Source: Pseudomonadota bacterium (GTDB lineage: Bacteria > Pseudomonadota > Alphaproteobacteria > Sphingomonadales > Sphingomonadaceae). Taken from it: 64,000 nucleotides of DNA. A program made the translations under genes and the position numbers. The notes below the pieces were generated by a model, which ran no database searches, had not been told where the DNA came from, and worked only from the letters and a program-made list of their open reading frames with translations. The stretch is taken from NCBI GenBank assembly GCA_963205265.1, contig CAUJJI010000019.1, positions 32,191-96,190 of the forward strand, given 5' to 3'. Positions 39,894 through 49,263 of the stretch are shown here, piece by piece (position 1 is the stretch's first letter; every line of letters starts with the position of its first letter).

Positions 39894-41636
39894 TTACTCC
39901 GCAGCTTGCGCCACCCTGGCGCTGTCATGGACAGGGGAAAGGAACTGGCCCGGGGTCGCCCCGGTATAGGCGCCGTTCTCGAAAGTCGGCACGCCGTTCA
40001 CCATGGTCAGGCGGGCAGGCATGGCATCGCGAGTGAAGCGCCAGGTCGTGCCGCCCTTGCCATCGGGTACGTCGTGCGCCTTGCGCATCGGCCGGCGCTC
40101 GATCTCGGCAAGATCGAATACGCAGATGTCCGCCCGCTTGCCCGGCGCGATCGTGCCGCGATCGTGGAGGCGGAAATGTTCGGCAAGCTTGCCCGTCATC
40201 ACGTGGACCGCCTCTTCCAGCGCCAGCTTGCCCTCGTCGCGCACGTATTGAGTCAGCAGCAGCGCATTCTCGCCGCCGCCGCACAGCATCTGCAGGTGCG
40301 CACCCGCGTCGGAGATGTTGCCGACGGTCCGGTGGTCCCGCATCAGCGCGATGGTCAACGCCTCGTCCTTGGGGAACGGCGCCATGTGGACCGTCGAGCG
40401 GGTGCCGTTGTCGAGCAGCCAGTCGGCCATCGCGTCGGAGCGGTGCAAGCCCCGCTGCGCGGCATGGGCTTCCAGAGTCAGGCCCAGCGGGCCTGTGCCG
40501 TTCTCCGAATCGAGCAGCAGCAGCTCCTGCGGATTCTTGAGCGGGCTGTGGTCCCAGGCCTCGTTGTCCCAGCTTTCCCGGGCCCGGGCTCGCCAGGCGG
40601 GATCGGAAAGCAGCGCGCGCTTTTCCTCGTGCGTTTCGGCCAGCACCACTTCGTGCCAGACGTAGTCGTTGCACTGCGCGAAGATCAGCGATTTGACGAT
40701 CGACAGCACGTTGGTGGGCGAGACGTGGGCAAAGCCCGGCCAAACGTCGATCCCTGCCGCGCGCATCGAGGCGATCGAACGCTGCATCGGCTCGAGCATG
40801 GGCTTCTGGAATTCAAGCGTCGGCACGCCGCCGGCGATCTGCACGCGAATTGCGCGGCCCGCCAGCAGGCGCTCCAGCCGCTCGAGATTGGCTGGGCCGG
40901 TCATCCGCATGAAGGTATCGACGATCACTTGGTAGCAGGCCGCCGGATGCCGCTCCATCACGTCGAACAGCGCGGCGAATTCGGCATCGCAGGCAAGCAG
41001 CGAGGGCACGGGGCGGTTCGATCCGTCGTGATCGTGCATGTTGTCCGAAAGGCCGAGCGCACCGGCGCAAAGCGCATCGTCGAGCAGTTCGGCCATGCGG
41101 GCGATCTCCTGCGGCGTTGCCGCGCGCTCCCAGGCTTCCACCCCCATCGCCGCCAGGCGCAGCGCGATGTGGCCGACGTAGGCGGCATAGTTCAGCGGCA
41201 CCCGCACATTGCGCTCGGCCGAGGCCTTGTATTCCGACCACAGGTTCCAGTCCCAGGGCAGGTTCTGGAGGAAAGGCTCCATCGGGATATCTTCGAAGAA
41301 GCTGAAGATGCCGATCATCTCGCGCTGCGCAGGCATGTAGCGATGCAGGGGCGCGGCGGTGAAGCCGCAGTTGCCCAGGATCATCGTCGTCGCGCCATAG
41401 CCGGGGAGCGGGTCGAGGTCCGGCTGCCACCACATCGTGCCGTCGTAGTGCGTGTGGCTTTCGATGAAGCCGGGAGCCACGTGGCAGCCGCCAGCATCGA
41501 ACACCCGCTCGCCGCGGGGGGCCAGGTTCGGACCGACCTCGACGATCGTGCCGCCGCTGACCCGCACGTCGGCCGCAAAGGGCGGCGCTCCCGTGCCGTC
41601 GACGACAATGCCGTTGGTGATGAGGATATCGCTCAT
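39894..41636 (-). CDS. D-aminoacylase-type amidohydrolase, second copy
   Basis: A 580-residue metal-dependent hydrolase: N-terminal beta domain, ESHTHYDG with ligands H61 and H63, TIM barrel, and C-terminal PGKRADICVFDL. It is the same family as the protein at 13314. The start overlaps the MBL hydrolase stop (ATGA), so they are translationally coupled. It would hydrolyse an amide or cyclic amide; in this neighbourhood amide-linked steroid acids are a possible substrate, but this is inference. Confidence 0.86.
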   Translation of the reverse strand: MSDILITNGIVVDGTGAPPFAADVRVSGGTIVEVGPNLAPRGERVFDAGGCHVAPGFIESHTHYDGTMWWQPDLDPLPGYGATTMILGNCGFTAAPLHRYMPAQREMIGIFSFFEDIPMEPFLQNLPWDWNLWSEYKASAERNVRVPLNYAAYVGHIALRLAAMGVEAWERAATPQEIARMAELLDDALCAGALGLSDNMHDHDGSNRPVPSLLACDAEFAALFDVMERHPAACYQVIVDTFMRMTGPANLERLERLLAGRAIRVQIAGGVPTLEFQKPMLEPMQRSIASMRAAGIDVWPGFAHVSPTNVLSIVKSLIFAQCNDYVWHEVVLAETHEEKRALLSDPAWRARARESWDNEAWDHSPLKNPQELLLLDSENGTGPLGLTLEAHAAQRGLHRSDAMADWLLDNGTRSTVHMAPFPKDEALTIALMRDHRTVGNISDAGAHLQMLCGGGENALLLTQYVRDEGKLALEEAVHVMTGKLAEHFRLHDRGTIAPGKRADICVFDLAEIERRPMRKAHDVPDGKGGTTWRFTRDAMPARLTMVNGVPTFENGAYTGATPGQFLSPVHDSARVAQAAE

Positions 41637-43093
41637 GGCCTGCTCCCATTTCCGGTTTTCTGGTCGGTGTCGTCGCCTGCCTCGATCGCTGCGAGGCGCG
41701 CCCGCGCGCGGGCGGCGTGTTCGAGGTAGATGGTCGATTCCTGCAGCGGCATGCCCTCTTCGGCGAGCCGCGCGAGGTAGACGTCGACCGTGAGGCGCAG
41801 CGCCCGCGGATCGCCGGGGGCGCCGAAATAGGCCCAGTCCGCCAGTCGCGCGGCAAGGCGCGGGTCTCTCGCCAGCAGCTCGCGCGCGCGCCGGTCGACC
41901 GCGTCGAGCCCGCCCGCCATGCGCAGCGCCTCGGCCGCCTCGTCCTCGAAGCGCAGCGCCGCGAAGTGCGAGGGCAGGCCGTCCCACCAGCCCGTCCAGC
42001 GCAGGGAAACCATGCGGGAGATGTCCTCGGGCCGGTTGTATTGCGGATCGAGCAGCGGCGAGGCGGCGAAGCGTTCGGGCCAGGCGAAGTGGGCGGCAAT
42101 CGCGTCGCGTCGTTCCCCGGCATTGAGCCGTCGCACGGTCTCGGCCGAGACGTATTCGAGCGCCTCGGCGGTGATCCCCAGCGCCTCGGCGATCCGGGCG
42201 GGATCGTCCATCGCCGCGCCGTGCATCGGCAGCAGGCGCGCCGGCTTGAGCGCCGCCATGGCCCTGAGCGCGGCCGCCCATTCGTCGACATGGCGCAAGA
42301 TCCGCTTGCCGTTGCCGGCATTGGGGAGGAACCCCTGGAAATAGTCCGCGGTGAAGATCGCCCGCCGCGCAGGCATGGCCATCCACACCTGCTCCTCTGT
42401 CTCGCCGGGGGCGTGGAACAGGTCGAACCGCTCGCCGTCGATGGTCAGTGCCAGGTGGTCGCGAAACATGATGTCGGGCCTGGGCAGGCGATCGGGCGTG
42501 GTCGGCCAGGTCTCGATCTTCTGGTTGTTGAGCCGCCCGATGATGCCGCCCAGGCGCACTTCCCTTGCCGCCATGGCCGGGAACAGGTCGCTGGCGATGG
42601 TCTTGGCCCGCGGCCAGCGCCGCTTCAGTGCGGGCCAGCCATAGGCGTGGTCGTTGTGGATGTGGCTGACCACGATATGAGTCACCGGCTTGGCGGTAAG
42701 CGTCGGGATCGTCTCGACCAGCACGGGCCCGATCGCGGCATAACCGGTATCGAACACCACCACCCCGCGCCGGGTCTCGATCACCGCCACGTTGACATAG
42801 GGAAAGCGCAGCAGCCACAAGCCGCGACCCTGCGGCTCGACGGTCATCTTCGCGCGCGCCTCGGCAACGAGCTCGGGCGCGTCGGACAGCATCGATCCGG
42901 CGATCAGGTTGCTTGCCGGGCCGCCGAACCCGTCCTTGCGGAATACGTGGCGCAGCACCTCGCCATGCTCGCGCGCGATCAGCATCCGCCCGCGCTGGAC
43001 GAGGAGATCGTCGGCATTGGGGGCAAGCGGAGCCCCGGCGTGCAAGGCTGCCGGGGCGAGCGCAAGGGCAAGCGCGAGCAGCGTGCGGATCAT
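41633..43093 (-). CDS. Exported MBL-fold hydrolase (alkylsulfatase-related)
   Basis: A 486-residue protein with signal peptide (ending AALHA, about residue 19). The metal motif HIHNDHAYG gives H144, H146, D148 and H149, and the C-terminal part after about residue 320 resembles the dimerisation domain of the alkylsulfatase group. It is shorter than the 658-residue homologue at 25660 and appears to lack the SCP2-like end. It could be a sulfatase, lactonase or thioesterase. Overlaps both neighbours by ATGA. Confidence 0.82.
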   Translation of the reverse strand: MIRTLLALALALAPAALHAGAPLAPNADDLLVQRGRMLIAREHGEVLRHVFRKDGFGGPASNLIAGSMLSDAPELVAEARAKMTVEPQGRGLWLLRFPYVNVAVIETRRGVVVFDTGYAAIGPVLVETIPTLTAKPVTHIVVSHIHNDHAYGWPALKRRWPRAKTIASDLFPAMAAREVRLGGIIGRLNNQKIETWPTTPDRLPRPDIMFRDHLALTIDGERFDLFHAPGETEEQVWMAMPARRAIFTADYFQGFLPNAGNGKRILRHVDEWAAALRAMAALKPARLLPMHGAAMDDPARIAEALGITAEALEYVSAETVRRLNAGERRDAIAAHFAWPERFAASPLLDPQYNRPEDISRMVSLRWTGWWDGLPSHFAALRFEDEAAEALRMAGGLDAVDRRARELLARDPRLAARLADWAYFGAPGDPRALRLTVDVYLARLAEEGMPLQESTIYLEHAARARARLAAIEAGDDTDQKTGNGSRP

Positions 43094-43803
43094 GACGCCT
43101 GCCCGAAATCGAACTGGCTGGTTGGGACGATGTCGTTCCGCGCGACATCGAGGAAGGCCCGGCAGCTGTCCATCATCGCCTTGAGATTGGCTCTCAACCG
43201 CCCGGCATCGCCCAGCGCAGCGAAGAAGGCGGCGGGGTCGGTCATCGCCTCGGGCGGGAAGCATTCCTCGACGAAGGCATCGTAGACCGGAGCATCGGGA
43301 GTCAGCGGGCAGACTATGGCGTTCTGGACATATTCGAAGTTCGCCTGGGTATCGATGGCGATGGGAGTGTGCTGTTCGTGCCAGTGAGCGAGCGCGGCGG
43401 CGCGGGGCAGGTCGGCGCGAAACGAGATGAAGCTCGCCTGGGCCCAGCCCCATGTCCGTTCGCCGGGGAGCGGGGAATGCGCGGTGTTGGCGATCACGGT
43501 CGATTCGGCCACCAGCCAGGCGGCAAAGCGCGCCGCGTGCGCCGCCACGGCCTGGTCTGCCGCGCCCCGGAACAGCGCATTGGCGCACGGAAGCCAATAT
43601 TGCACCACGGCTTCCTGCTGCGGCGCCTGCCAGCGCTGGACGAGGCCTGCCGCAGCGTCGACCGCGGCATCGGCGATGTTGATCCGAATGCCACTCGCCC
43701 CGCAGGCGCGCAACGCTTCGGGCAAAGAGGTGCGCAGGCGCAAGGCAAAGGCATCGCGCGGTTCGCCGGGATCCCGCCATAGCGCGCAGACGACCTTCTC
43801 CAT
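43090..43803 (-). CDS. EthD-domain-like protein
   Basis: A 237-residue protein with two dimeric-alpha-beta-barrel-like halves. The segment AALAHWHEQHTPIAIDTQANFEYVQN (cut: HWHEQHTPIA at about residue 142) resembles EthD-type domains. Such proteins support oxidation steps, but their chemistry is mostly unknown. It lies 12 bp after the SDR gene and overlaps the MBL hydrolase start. Confidence 0.65.
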   Translation of the reverse strand: MEKVVCALWRDPGEPRDAFALRLRTSLPEALRACGASGIRINIADAAVDAAAGLVQRWQAPQQEAVVQYWLPCANALFRGAADQAVAAHAARFAAWLVAESTVIANTAHSPLPGERTWGWAQASFISFRADLPRAAALAHWHEQHTPIAIDTQANFEYVQNAIVCPLTPDAPVYDAFVEECFPPEAMTDPAAFFAALGDAGRLRANLKAMMDSCRAFLDVARNDIVPTSQFDFGQAS

Positions 43804-43815
43804 GCCTTCGCGCCC

Positions 43816-44577
43816 TCAGTCGAAATTGGCCTGCCCGCCGTCGAGCGGGATGGTTGCGCCAGTGAGGTAGCCAAGCTCGTCGCCGCAGAGCGCGGCCACG
43901 GCGCGGCCGATATCCTCTTCCAGTCGCCCGATCCGCCCCAGCGGGATCGTGCGGAAGAACGCCTCGGCCTCTTCGGGGTTGTTCTCGACCCACCACTTGA
44001 GGCCAGGCGATTCGGCATGCGGGGCAATGGTCAGCACGCGAATGCCTTCGCGCCCCCATTCGGCGGCACCGGCCCGGGTGAGTGCGCGGATCGCCTGCTT
44101 GACCGCACCATAGGCGCCATAGCCGCTCATGTCCCAGCGCAGCCCTGCCGAGGAAGCGAGATTGACGATCGTGCCGCCGCCGCGTGCGGCAAGGTGGGGC
44201 CGGGCCAACTTCATCAGCCGGAACGTGGCTAGCGGACCCGATTCGAAGCCGGCGAGGAAGGCCTCGTCGCTGACGTCGTCGAGCTTGCCGAGCGGGACTT
44301 CCTGCGCGTTGTTGACCAGGATATCGAGGGCCCCGAACCCAGCCACCGCACGGTCCACTGCAGCCGCCAGGTCCGCCGGATCGCGCACGTTGCAGGCCAC
44401 GGCGAGCGCGGTTCCACCGCGTGCAGCGAGCTCGGCTGCGGCTTTCTCGACCTTTTCCCGCGTCCGGCCGGCGAGCACCACCCGCGCGCCCGCGGCCGCA
44501 AGTGCAAGCGCGATGCCAAGGCCGACGCCTTGCCCGGCCCCGGTCACCAGGGCTACCTTGCCGCTCAAGTCGGCCAT
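43816..44577 (-). CDS. SDR-family oxidoreductase (leads five-gene operon)
   Basis: A 253-residue classical SDR: cofactor motif GAGQGVGLG at about residues 14-22, NNAQ at 85-88 and catalytic YGAYGAVKQ with Tyr and Lys in place. It would oxidise or reduce a hydroxyl/keto group. ATG 44577 is preferred because GGGAG lies 5 bp upstream; a further ATG at 44589 has no ribosome site. It is divergent from the KstD-like/KshA-like operon and leads the five-gene operon ending with Coq4-like. Confidence 0.88.
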   Translation of the reverse strand: MADLSGKVALVTGAGQGVGLGIALALAAAGARVVLAGRTREKVEKAAAELAARGGTALAVACNVRDPADLAAAVDRAVAGFGALDILVNNAQEVPLGKLDDVSDEAFLAGFESGPLATFRLMKLARPHLAARGGGTIVNLASSAGLRWDMSGYGAYGAVKQAIRALTRAGAAEWGREGIRVLTIAPHAESPGLKWWVENNPEEAEAFFRTIPLGRIGRLEEDIGRAVAALCGDELGYLTGATIPLDGGQANFD

Positions 44578-44733
44578 GCCGTCTCCCATATTTTCGTAAT
44601 CATATTAGGTTTCTTTTACGCATGATGTTGACAAAATGGCAAGTCTGTCCACAAAACGCGTTGAAAATAGCACAATCAGCATTTCGTAGTTCCGCGCGGC
44701 GCGGAATTTCCGGGATCGGGATCGGAAGCAGGC
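44578..44733. promoter_or_regulatory. Divergent promoter region with TTTGCGTAR-like elements
   Basis: Between the SDR and KstD-like genes. It contains TTTTCGTAAT (44591-44600), a reverse TTACGCA (44616-44622) and ATTTCGTAGT (44681-44690), variants of TTTGCGTAR. TTGACA (44628-44633) could be a -35 hexamer of the rightward operon, but I see no good -10 partner. TGGCAAGT (44637-44644) is the reverse complement of ACTTGCCA at 49181. Confidence 0.45.
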
Positions 44734-46425
44734 ATGGCGCAGCAATGGGATAAGGAGGTCGATGTCCTCGTCGTCGGCTCGGGCGCCGGGGGGTTGCTTG
44801 CCGCTCTGGTTGCGGCGCACGGCGGTGCGGATGTCCTGATCGTCGAGAAGGATCGCCAATGGGGCGGCACATCGGCCACTTCCGGGGGCGGAATCTGGAT
44901 CCCCGGCAGCGACCAGGCCCGCGCGGCCGGGTTCGAGGACAGCCTCGACGATGCCTTCCGCTATGTCCGCGGCCTCAGCGCAGACAATGTGCCCGATGCC
45001 AATATTCGCGCCTATGTCGACAATGCCGCAGCCATGCTGCGCTGGATGACGGCGCATACGCCGGTCGTCTATACTGCCCAGCCCTATCCCGACTACCATG
45101 CGGAGAATCCCGGCGGCTCGCCCGCCGGCTATCGCACCCACTTGCCCGAACTGCTCGACGGCCGCCCGCTGGGCGACGACTTGCGCAGCCAGCGCATGCC
45201 GTCGCCCGCCGCCAGCCTGTTCGGCTACCTCAACTGGACCTTCGCCGAAACCTACGACATGCTGTACCGGCCGAAGGGCTGGCTGTGGCGTTTCGCGGTC
45301 AACATGGCGCGCTACTGGCTGGACTGGCCGTTCCGCTTCACCTCGCGCAAGGACCGCCGCCTCACGCTGGGCAATGCGCTGACCGGCGGCCTGCGCATGG
45401 CGCTCAACCAGCGCGGCGTGCCGCTGTGGCTCGAAACCCCGCTGGCAGAGCTGGTCCACGAAGACGGCCGCGTGGCCGGCGCGGTGGTGACGCACCGGGG
45501 CAAGCGGCTGCGCCTGGCTGCGCGCAAGGGGGTGATCCTCGCCGCCGGTGGCTTCGACAAGAGCCAGGCCAAGCGCGACGCTTTCTCGCCACTCTATCCC
45601 GTCGCGCAGGTTTCAGGCGGGGTGTCGAGCAACACCGGCGATGCGCTCGACGCCGGTCTGGCGGTCGGCGCGGCGACGCTGAACCTGCAATCGGCCTGGG
45701 CGGCGCCGGTGTTCTACGTGCCGGGCGAGGATCGCGGGCGACTGTGCACTATCGAGCGCGCCCTGCCCGGCTGCATCATGGTCAACGGCTCCGGCCGCCG
45801 CTACCTCAATGAGGCGGCATCCTATCACGTCACCGGCCAGGCCATGGCTCGCCGCCAGGCCGAGCACGGCGATGCCGCGCCGAGCTGGATGGTGTTCGAC
45901 TATCGCTATCGCCACCTCTTCCCGATGGGGCCGGTCTATCCGCTGATCCCCGACTGGGCTCAGAACGGCATGGTCAAGACCGTGCTCAAGAAGGGCCGCA
46001 CGATCGAGCAACTGGCCGAGCAGATGGGCGTCGACCCGGGCGCGCTGGCCGAGACGGTCACGCGCTTCAACGCATACGCCGCGCAAGGCGAGGACCCCGA
46101 TTTCCATCGCGGCGAGGCGGCCTACGACAGGATGTACGGCGATCCCCGGCACGGCCCCAATCCCTGCCTGCGCCCGCTCGACGTGGCGCCGTTCTATGCC
46201 CTGCCGATCCACCCGGGCGACATCGGCATGAACGGGGGACTCGCCACGGACGACAAGGCGCGCGTGCTGGGTACCGACGGCAAGCCGATTCCCGGCCTCC
46301 ACGCCATCGGCAACAGCGCGGCATCGGCGATGGGCGAAAGCTATCCCGGTGCCGGGGTGACGATCGGCCCGGCCCTGACCTTCGGCTATATCGCCGCGCG
46401 CGAGCTGGCGGGTACCAACGACTGA
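44734..46425 (+). CDS. kstD: 3-ketosteroid delta1-dehydrogenase (KstD-like)
   Basis: A 563-residue flavoprotein of the KstD group. FAD motif GSGAGG is at residues 15-20; the C-terminal signature ESYPGAGVTIGPALTFGY contains the catalytic tyrosine, and WGGTSATSGGGIWIP near 43-57 is typical. It would introduce the 1,2 double bond in ring A of a 3-ketosteroid. It leads an operon with the KshA-like Rieske enzyme; together they open ring B through 9,10-cleavage. Confidence 0.87.
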   Translation: MAQQWDKEVDVLVVGSGAGGLLAALVAAHGGADVLIVEKDRQWGGTSATSGGGIWIPGSDQARAAGFEDSLDDAFRYVRGLSADNVPDANIRAYVDNAAAMLRWMTAHTPVVYTAQPYPDYHAENPGGSPAGYRTHLPELLDGRPLGDDLRSQRMPSPAASLFGYLNWTFAETYDMLYRPKGWLWRFAVNMARYWLDWPFRFTSRKDRRLTLGNALTGGLRMALNQRGVPLWLETPLAELVHEDGRVAGAVVTHRGKRLRLAARKGVILAAGGFDKSQAKRDAFSPLYPVAQVSGGVSSNTGDALDAGLAVGAATLNLQSAWAAPVFYVPGEDRGRLCTIERALPGCIMVNGSGRRYLNEAASYHVTGQAMARRQAEHGDAAPSWMVFDYRYRHLFPMGPVYPLIPDWAQNGMVKTVLKKGRTIEQLAEQMGVDPGALAETVTRFNAYAAQGEDPDFHRGEAAYDRMYGDPRHGPNPCLRPLDVAPFYALPIHPGDIGMNGGLATDDKARVLGTDGKPIPGLHAIGNSAASAMGESYPGAGVTIGPALTFGYIAARELAGTND

Positions 46426-46444
46426 CATCGGGAGAATTGCGACA

Positions 46445-47527
46445 ATGGCTACCACCAAGGACTACGGCTTCGGCGAGCACGATTTCGCGCGCGGCTGGTT
46501 CATGATCGGCCCGGCGACCGACGCCACGAGCGTGCCCGCGGCGATCCGCTATTTCGGCAAGGACCTGGTGCTCTATCGCGGCGAGTCCGGCAATCCCTAC
46601 GTGGTCGATGCCTATTGCCCGCACATGGGCGCGCACATCGCCAGGAACCGGACTAGCTACATCGTGCTCGACGGCAACCACGTGGCCGGCGAATCGATCC
46701 GCTGCCCGTTCCACGGCTGGAGCTTCGGCCCGGACGGGGCCTGCGACCATATCCCCTATTCGCCCGACTTCATCCCCAAGGCCGCCCGCCTGCGCCACTA
46801 TCCCGTGGTCGAGCGCGCCGGAATCCTGTGGATGTGGCACGATGAGGAAGGCGGGGAGCCGACGCACGAACTGGCGAACTTCGGCGGCCATTACGGCGAG
46901 CCGGGCTGGGTCGAATGGAAGATCGACTACATGGGCGACCTGCCGATCCATGGCGCCGAGATTCTCGACAACATGGCCGACTATGCCCACTTCGTGCCGA
47001 TCCACGGGGCGACCGACTGGCAATATTTCGCCAACGAATTCAAGGGTCACGTCATCCACCAGTACTACAGCGCCGGCCACCGCACGCTTACTGCGAACCC
47101 GGAAGACATGCTGGTGCTCGACACCTGGTACGAAGGCCCCGGCTTCCTCCAGTCGGAAATGGCAGGCACCTTCGACAGCTTCATCATGATTGCCAACACC
47201 CCGATCGAGAACGGCAGCACGCGAGCCTGGCACGCGCTGATGGTCAAGGTGCACGACGGCAGCCGCGAAACCACCGAGGCCGATCGCGCCGCCGCGCTGG
47301 AATACCAGGAAGGCAGCCGCCTGGCCTTTGCGCAGGACGTCGAGATCTGGGCCAACAAGCGCCCCTGCCTCAACCCCATGGCGATCCCGAAGGACGGCCC
47401 CTTCGGCAAGGTTCGCCAGTGGTATTCGCAGTTCCACAAGCCGCGCGCCGAAGCGGCGAAGGTGCACGAACGCGTCAACGGCGTCGTCGTCACGCTCGAC
47501 AAGCGGCCCGGCAAGAGCGCGGCCTGA
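46445..47527 (+). CDS. kshA: 3-ketosteroid 9alpha-hydroxylase oxygenase (KshA-like Rieske enzyme)
   Basis: A 360-residue Rieske non-haem iron oxygenase. The [2Fe-2S] ligands are C58, H60, C87 and H90; non-haem iron ligands fall in NMADYAHFVPIH (D179, H182, H187). Length and the single-component type fit KshA, which 9-hydroxylates 3-ketosteroids and triggers ring-B opening. A ferredoxin-reductase partner (KshB) is not in the window. It lies 19 bp after the KstD-like gene. A related Rieske oxygenase of another steroid position is possible. Confidence 0.85.
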   Translation: MATTKDYGFGEHDFARGWFMIGPATDATSVPAAIRYFGKDLVLYRGESGNPYVVDAYCPHMGAHIARNRTSYIVLDGNHVAGESIRCPFHGWSFGPDGACDHIPYSPDFIPKAARLRHYPVVERAGILWMWHDEEGGEPTHELANFGGHYGEPGWVEWKIDYMGDLPIHGAEILDNMADYAHFVPIHGATDWQYFANEFKGHVIHQYYSAGHRTLTANPEDMLVLDTWYEGPGFLQSEMAGTFDSFIMIANTPIENGSTRAWHALMVKVHDGSRETTEADRAAALEYQEGSRLAFAQDVEIWANKRPCLNPMAIPKDGPFGKVRQWYSQFHKPRAEAAKVHERVNGVVVTLDKRPGKSAA

Positions 47528-47530
47528 GCC

Positions 47531-48298
47531 GTGGCGAACTTTCCGGCAGGCTGCGCGCTGATCTTCGGCGGCAGCGGCGGCATCGGCAGCGGGGTTGCGC
47601 GCACGTTCGCCGAGGCGGGCAGCGACATCGCCGTAGTCTGGCGCAGCCGTTCCGGCCCGGCGGAAGCGGCCGCGGCCTACGCCCTTTCGCTGGGCCGCAA
47701 GGCAAGCACCCACCAGGCCGATGTCACCCGGCCGGACGAGATGCGCGCCGCGATCGATGAAGCCATCGGGCAGCATGGCCGCATCCACTCGGTGGTCTGG
47801 GGCGCCGGGCCGCTGGTCAACCAGCGCTACCTTGCCGAAACCCCGATCGACGAATGGCGCAACGCCTTCGAAGTGGAAGTCCACGGGTTCTTTGCCGCGA
47901 TCGGCCATATCGTGCCGCACATGCGCGCAATGGGCGGGGGCAGTTTCGTCCACCTCGGCTCTGCCGGGCATGACTGGTGGCCGGCAAAGGACGGCCTGTC
48001 GGTGGCGGTCAAGGCGGCGAACGAGCAGGTGATCCGGGGCCTTGCCAAGGAAGAGGGCAAGCACGGCATCCGCGCCAACTCGGTCCTCGTCGGCGTGATC
48101 GACGCCGGGCAGATGCACAAGCTGACCGAGCTCGGCCAGCTCGACGCGCGCTGGGTCGAGGAAACGCACAAGCTGCTGTGCCTCGAACGCTGGGGCACTC
48201 CGGCCGAGATCGGCCACGCGGCAGTCTATTTCGCTTCGAACGAAGGCGCCTACACCACCGGCCAGGCGATTTCGGTGTCCGGCGGCTTCGGAGTCTGA
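47531..48298 (+). CDS. SDR-family protein lacking the catalytic tyrosine
   Basis: A 255-residue SDR with cofactor motif GGSGGIG (13-19), S144 and lysine K161. In the usual YxxxK position S157 replaces tyrosine (SVAVK), so the ordinary catalytic proton donor is absent. It may be a non-redox or altered SDR. GTG start at 47531, 3 bp after the KshA-like stop. Enoyl-reductase-like SDRs place their tyrosine differently and remain an alternative. Confidence 0.78.
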   Translation: MANFPAGCALIFGGSGGIGSGVARTFAEAGSDIAVVWRSRSGPAEAAAAYALSLGRKASTHQADVTRPDEMRAAIDEAIGQHGRIHSVVWGAGPLVNQRYLAETPIDEWRNAFEVEVHGFFAAIGHIVPHMRAMGGGSFVHLGSAGHDWWPAKDGLSVAVKAANEQVIRGLAKEEGKHGIRANSVLVGVIDAGQMHKLTELGQLDARWVEETHKLLCLERWGTPAEIGHAAVYFASNEGAYTTGQAISVSGGFGV

Positions 48299-48315
48299 AC
48301 AGGGAGAAGAATCGC

Positions 48316-49107
48316 ATGGCAAGGCTTGATGGCAAGGTGGCTATCGTCACCGGCGGGGCGCGCGGCATGGGCGCGGCCACGGTGCGGTTGTTCGTTGCGG
48401 CAGGGGCGCGGGTCGTCGTTGCCGACGTGCTGGAGGCCGAAGGAACGGCGCTGGCAGAGGAACTGGGCGATGCGGCGCGGTTCGTGCGGCTTGACGTGAC
48501 CAGCACGGAATCCTGGGCCGCGGCGGTCCGCCTGGCGCAAGAGGCCTTCGGCCCGGTCGACGTGCTCGTCAACAATGCCGGAGTGCTGCTGTTCAAGGGG
48601 CTGCTGCAGACGACGCCGGAGGAGTACCGCCGCGTCATCGAGGTCAACCTCGTGGGCGAATTCCTGGGGATCCAGGCAGTCGCACCCGGCATGATCGCCC
48701 GAGGGGGCGGGGCTATCGTCAACATTTCCTCGGTCGACGGCATGAAGGGCGCCAACGGCCTTGCCGCCTATGCCTCGTCCAAATGGGGCGTGCGGGGATT
48801 GACCAAGGTCGCGGCGATGGAACTGGGCCACCTGGGCGTAAGGGTCAATTCCGTCCACCCCGGCGGGGTCGATACCGCGATGACCAATTACGAGGGCGTT
48901 CCGCGCGAGCGGGTGAGCGAGCGCTTCCGCAACATCCCGCTGCAGCGCGTCGGCGCACCGGAAGAAATCGCCCGCGCCACGCTGTTCCTGGCCAGCGACG
49001 ATGCATCCTACATCGCCGGAAGCGAGATCGTGGTCGATGGCGGCATGACCACCGGCCAGTACTACCCCCTGTTTCCCGGCGCACCGGGAGTCGATCCGCT
49101 GGGCTGA
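48316..49107 (+). CDS. SDR-family hydroxysteroid dehydrogenase-like
   Basis: A 263-residue classical SDR: GGARGMG at about 13-19, NNAG near 86, S138/YASSK catalytic set. It closely resembles 3alpha/20beta-hydroxysteroid dehydrogenases of the SDR family, so oxidation of a steroid hydroxyl is likely. It lies 17 bp after the tyrosine-lacking SDR, last of the KstD-like operon. AGGGAGA precedes the ATG. Confidence 0.86.
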   Translation: MARLDGKVAIVTGGARGMGAATVRLFVAAGARVVVADVLEAEGTALAEELGDAARFVRLDVTSTESWAAAVRLAQEAFGPVDVLVNNAGVLLFKGLLQTTPEEYRRVIEVNLVGEFLGIQAVAPGMIARGGGAIVNISSVDGMKGANGLAAYASSKWGVRGLTKVAAMELGHLGVRVNSVHPGGVDTAMTNYEGVPRERVSERFRNIPLQRVGAPEEIARATLFLASDDASYIAGSEIVVDGGMTTGQYYPLFPGAPGVDPLG

Positions 49108-49263
49108 TCCCGCCGGCGTGGCAATCCTGCAACGCTTTGCGTAGGCTAGAGTCAAAATCATCGGCAGCTCTATATGACGAACTTGCCAAAATGGAGCTTG
49201 TTGCGTAATTAATCCTGCCATAGTCTGCGCGAATGCCTATTCGCGCCACAATGGGAGGATGTC
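49108..49263. promoter_or_regulatory. TonB receptor promoter with TTTGCGTAR elements
   Basis: TTTGCGTAG (49136-49144) and GTTGCGTAAT (49200-49209) stand in the same orientation before the receptor gene. ACTTGCCA (49181-49188) is the reverse complement of TGGCAAGT at 44637. A GGGAGG ribosome site lies at 49253-49258. Confidence 0.5.

Noticed and set aside
46067-48322. Long open frame opposite the KshA-like and SDR genes
   Set aside because: Shadow of strongly supported plus-strand genes; no motif of its own.
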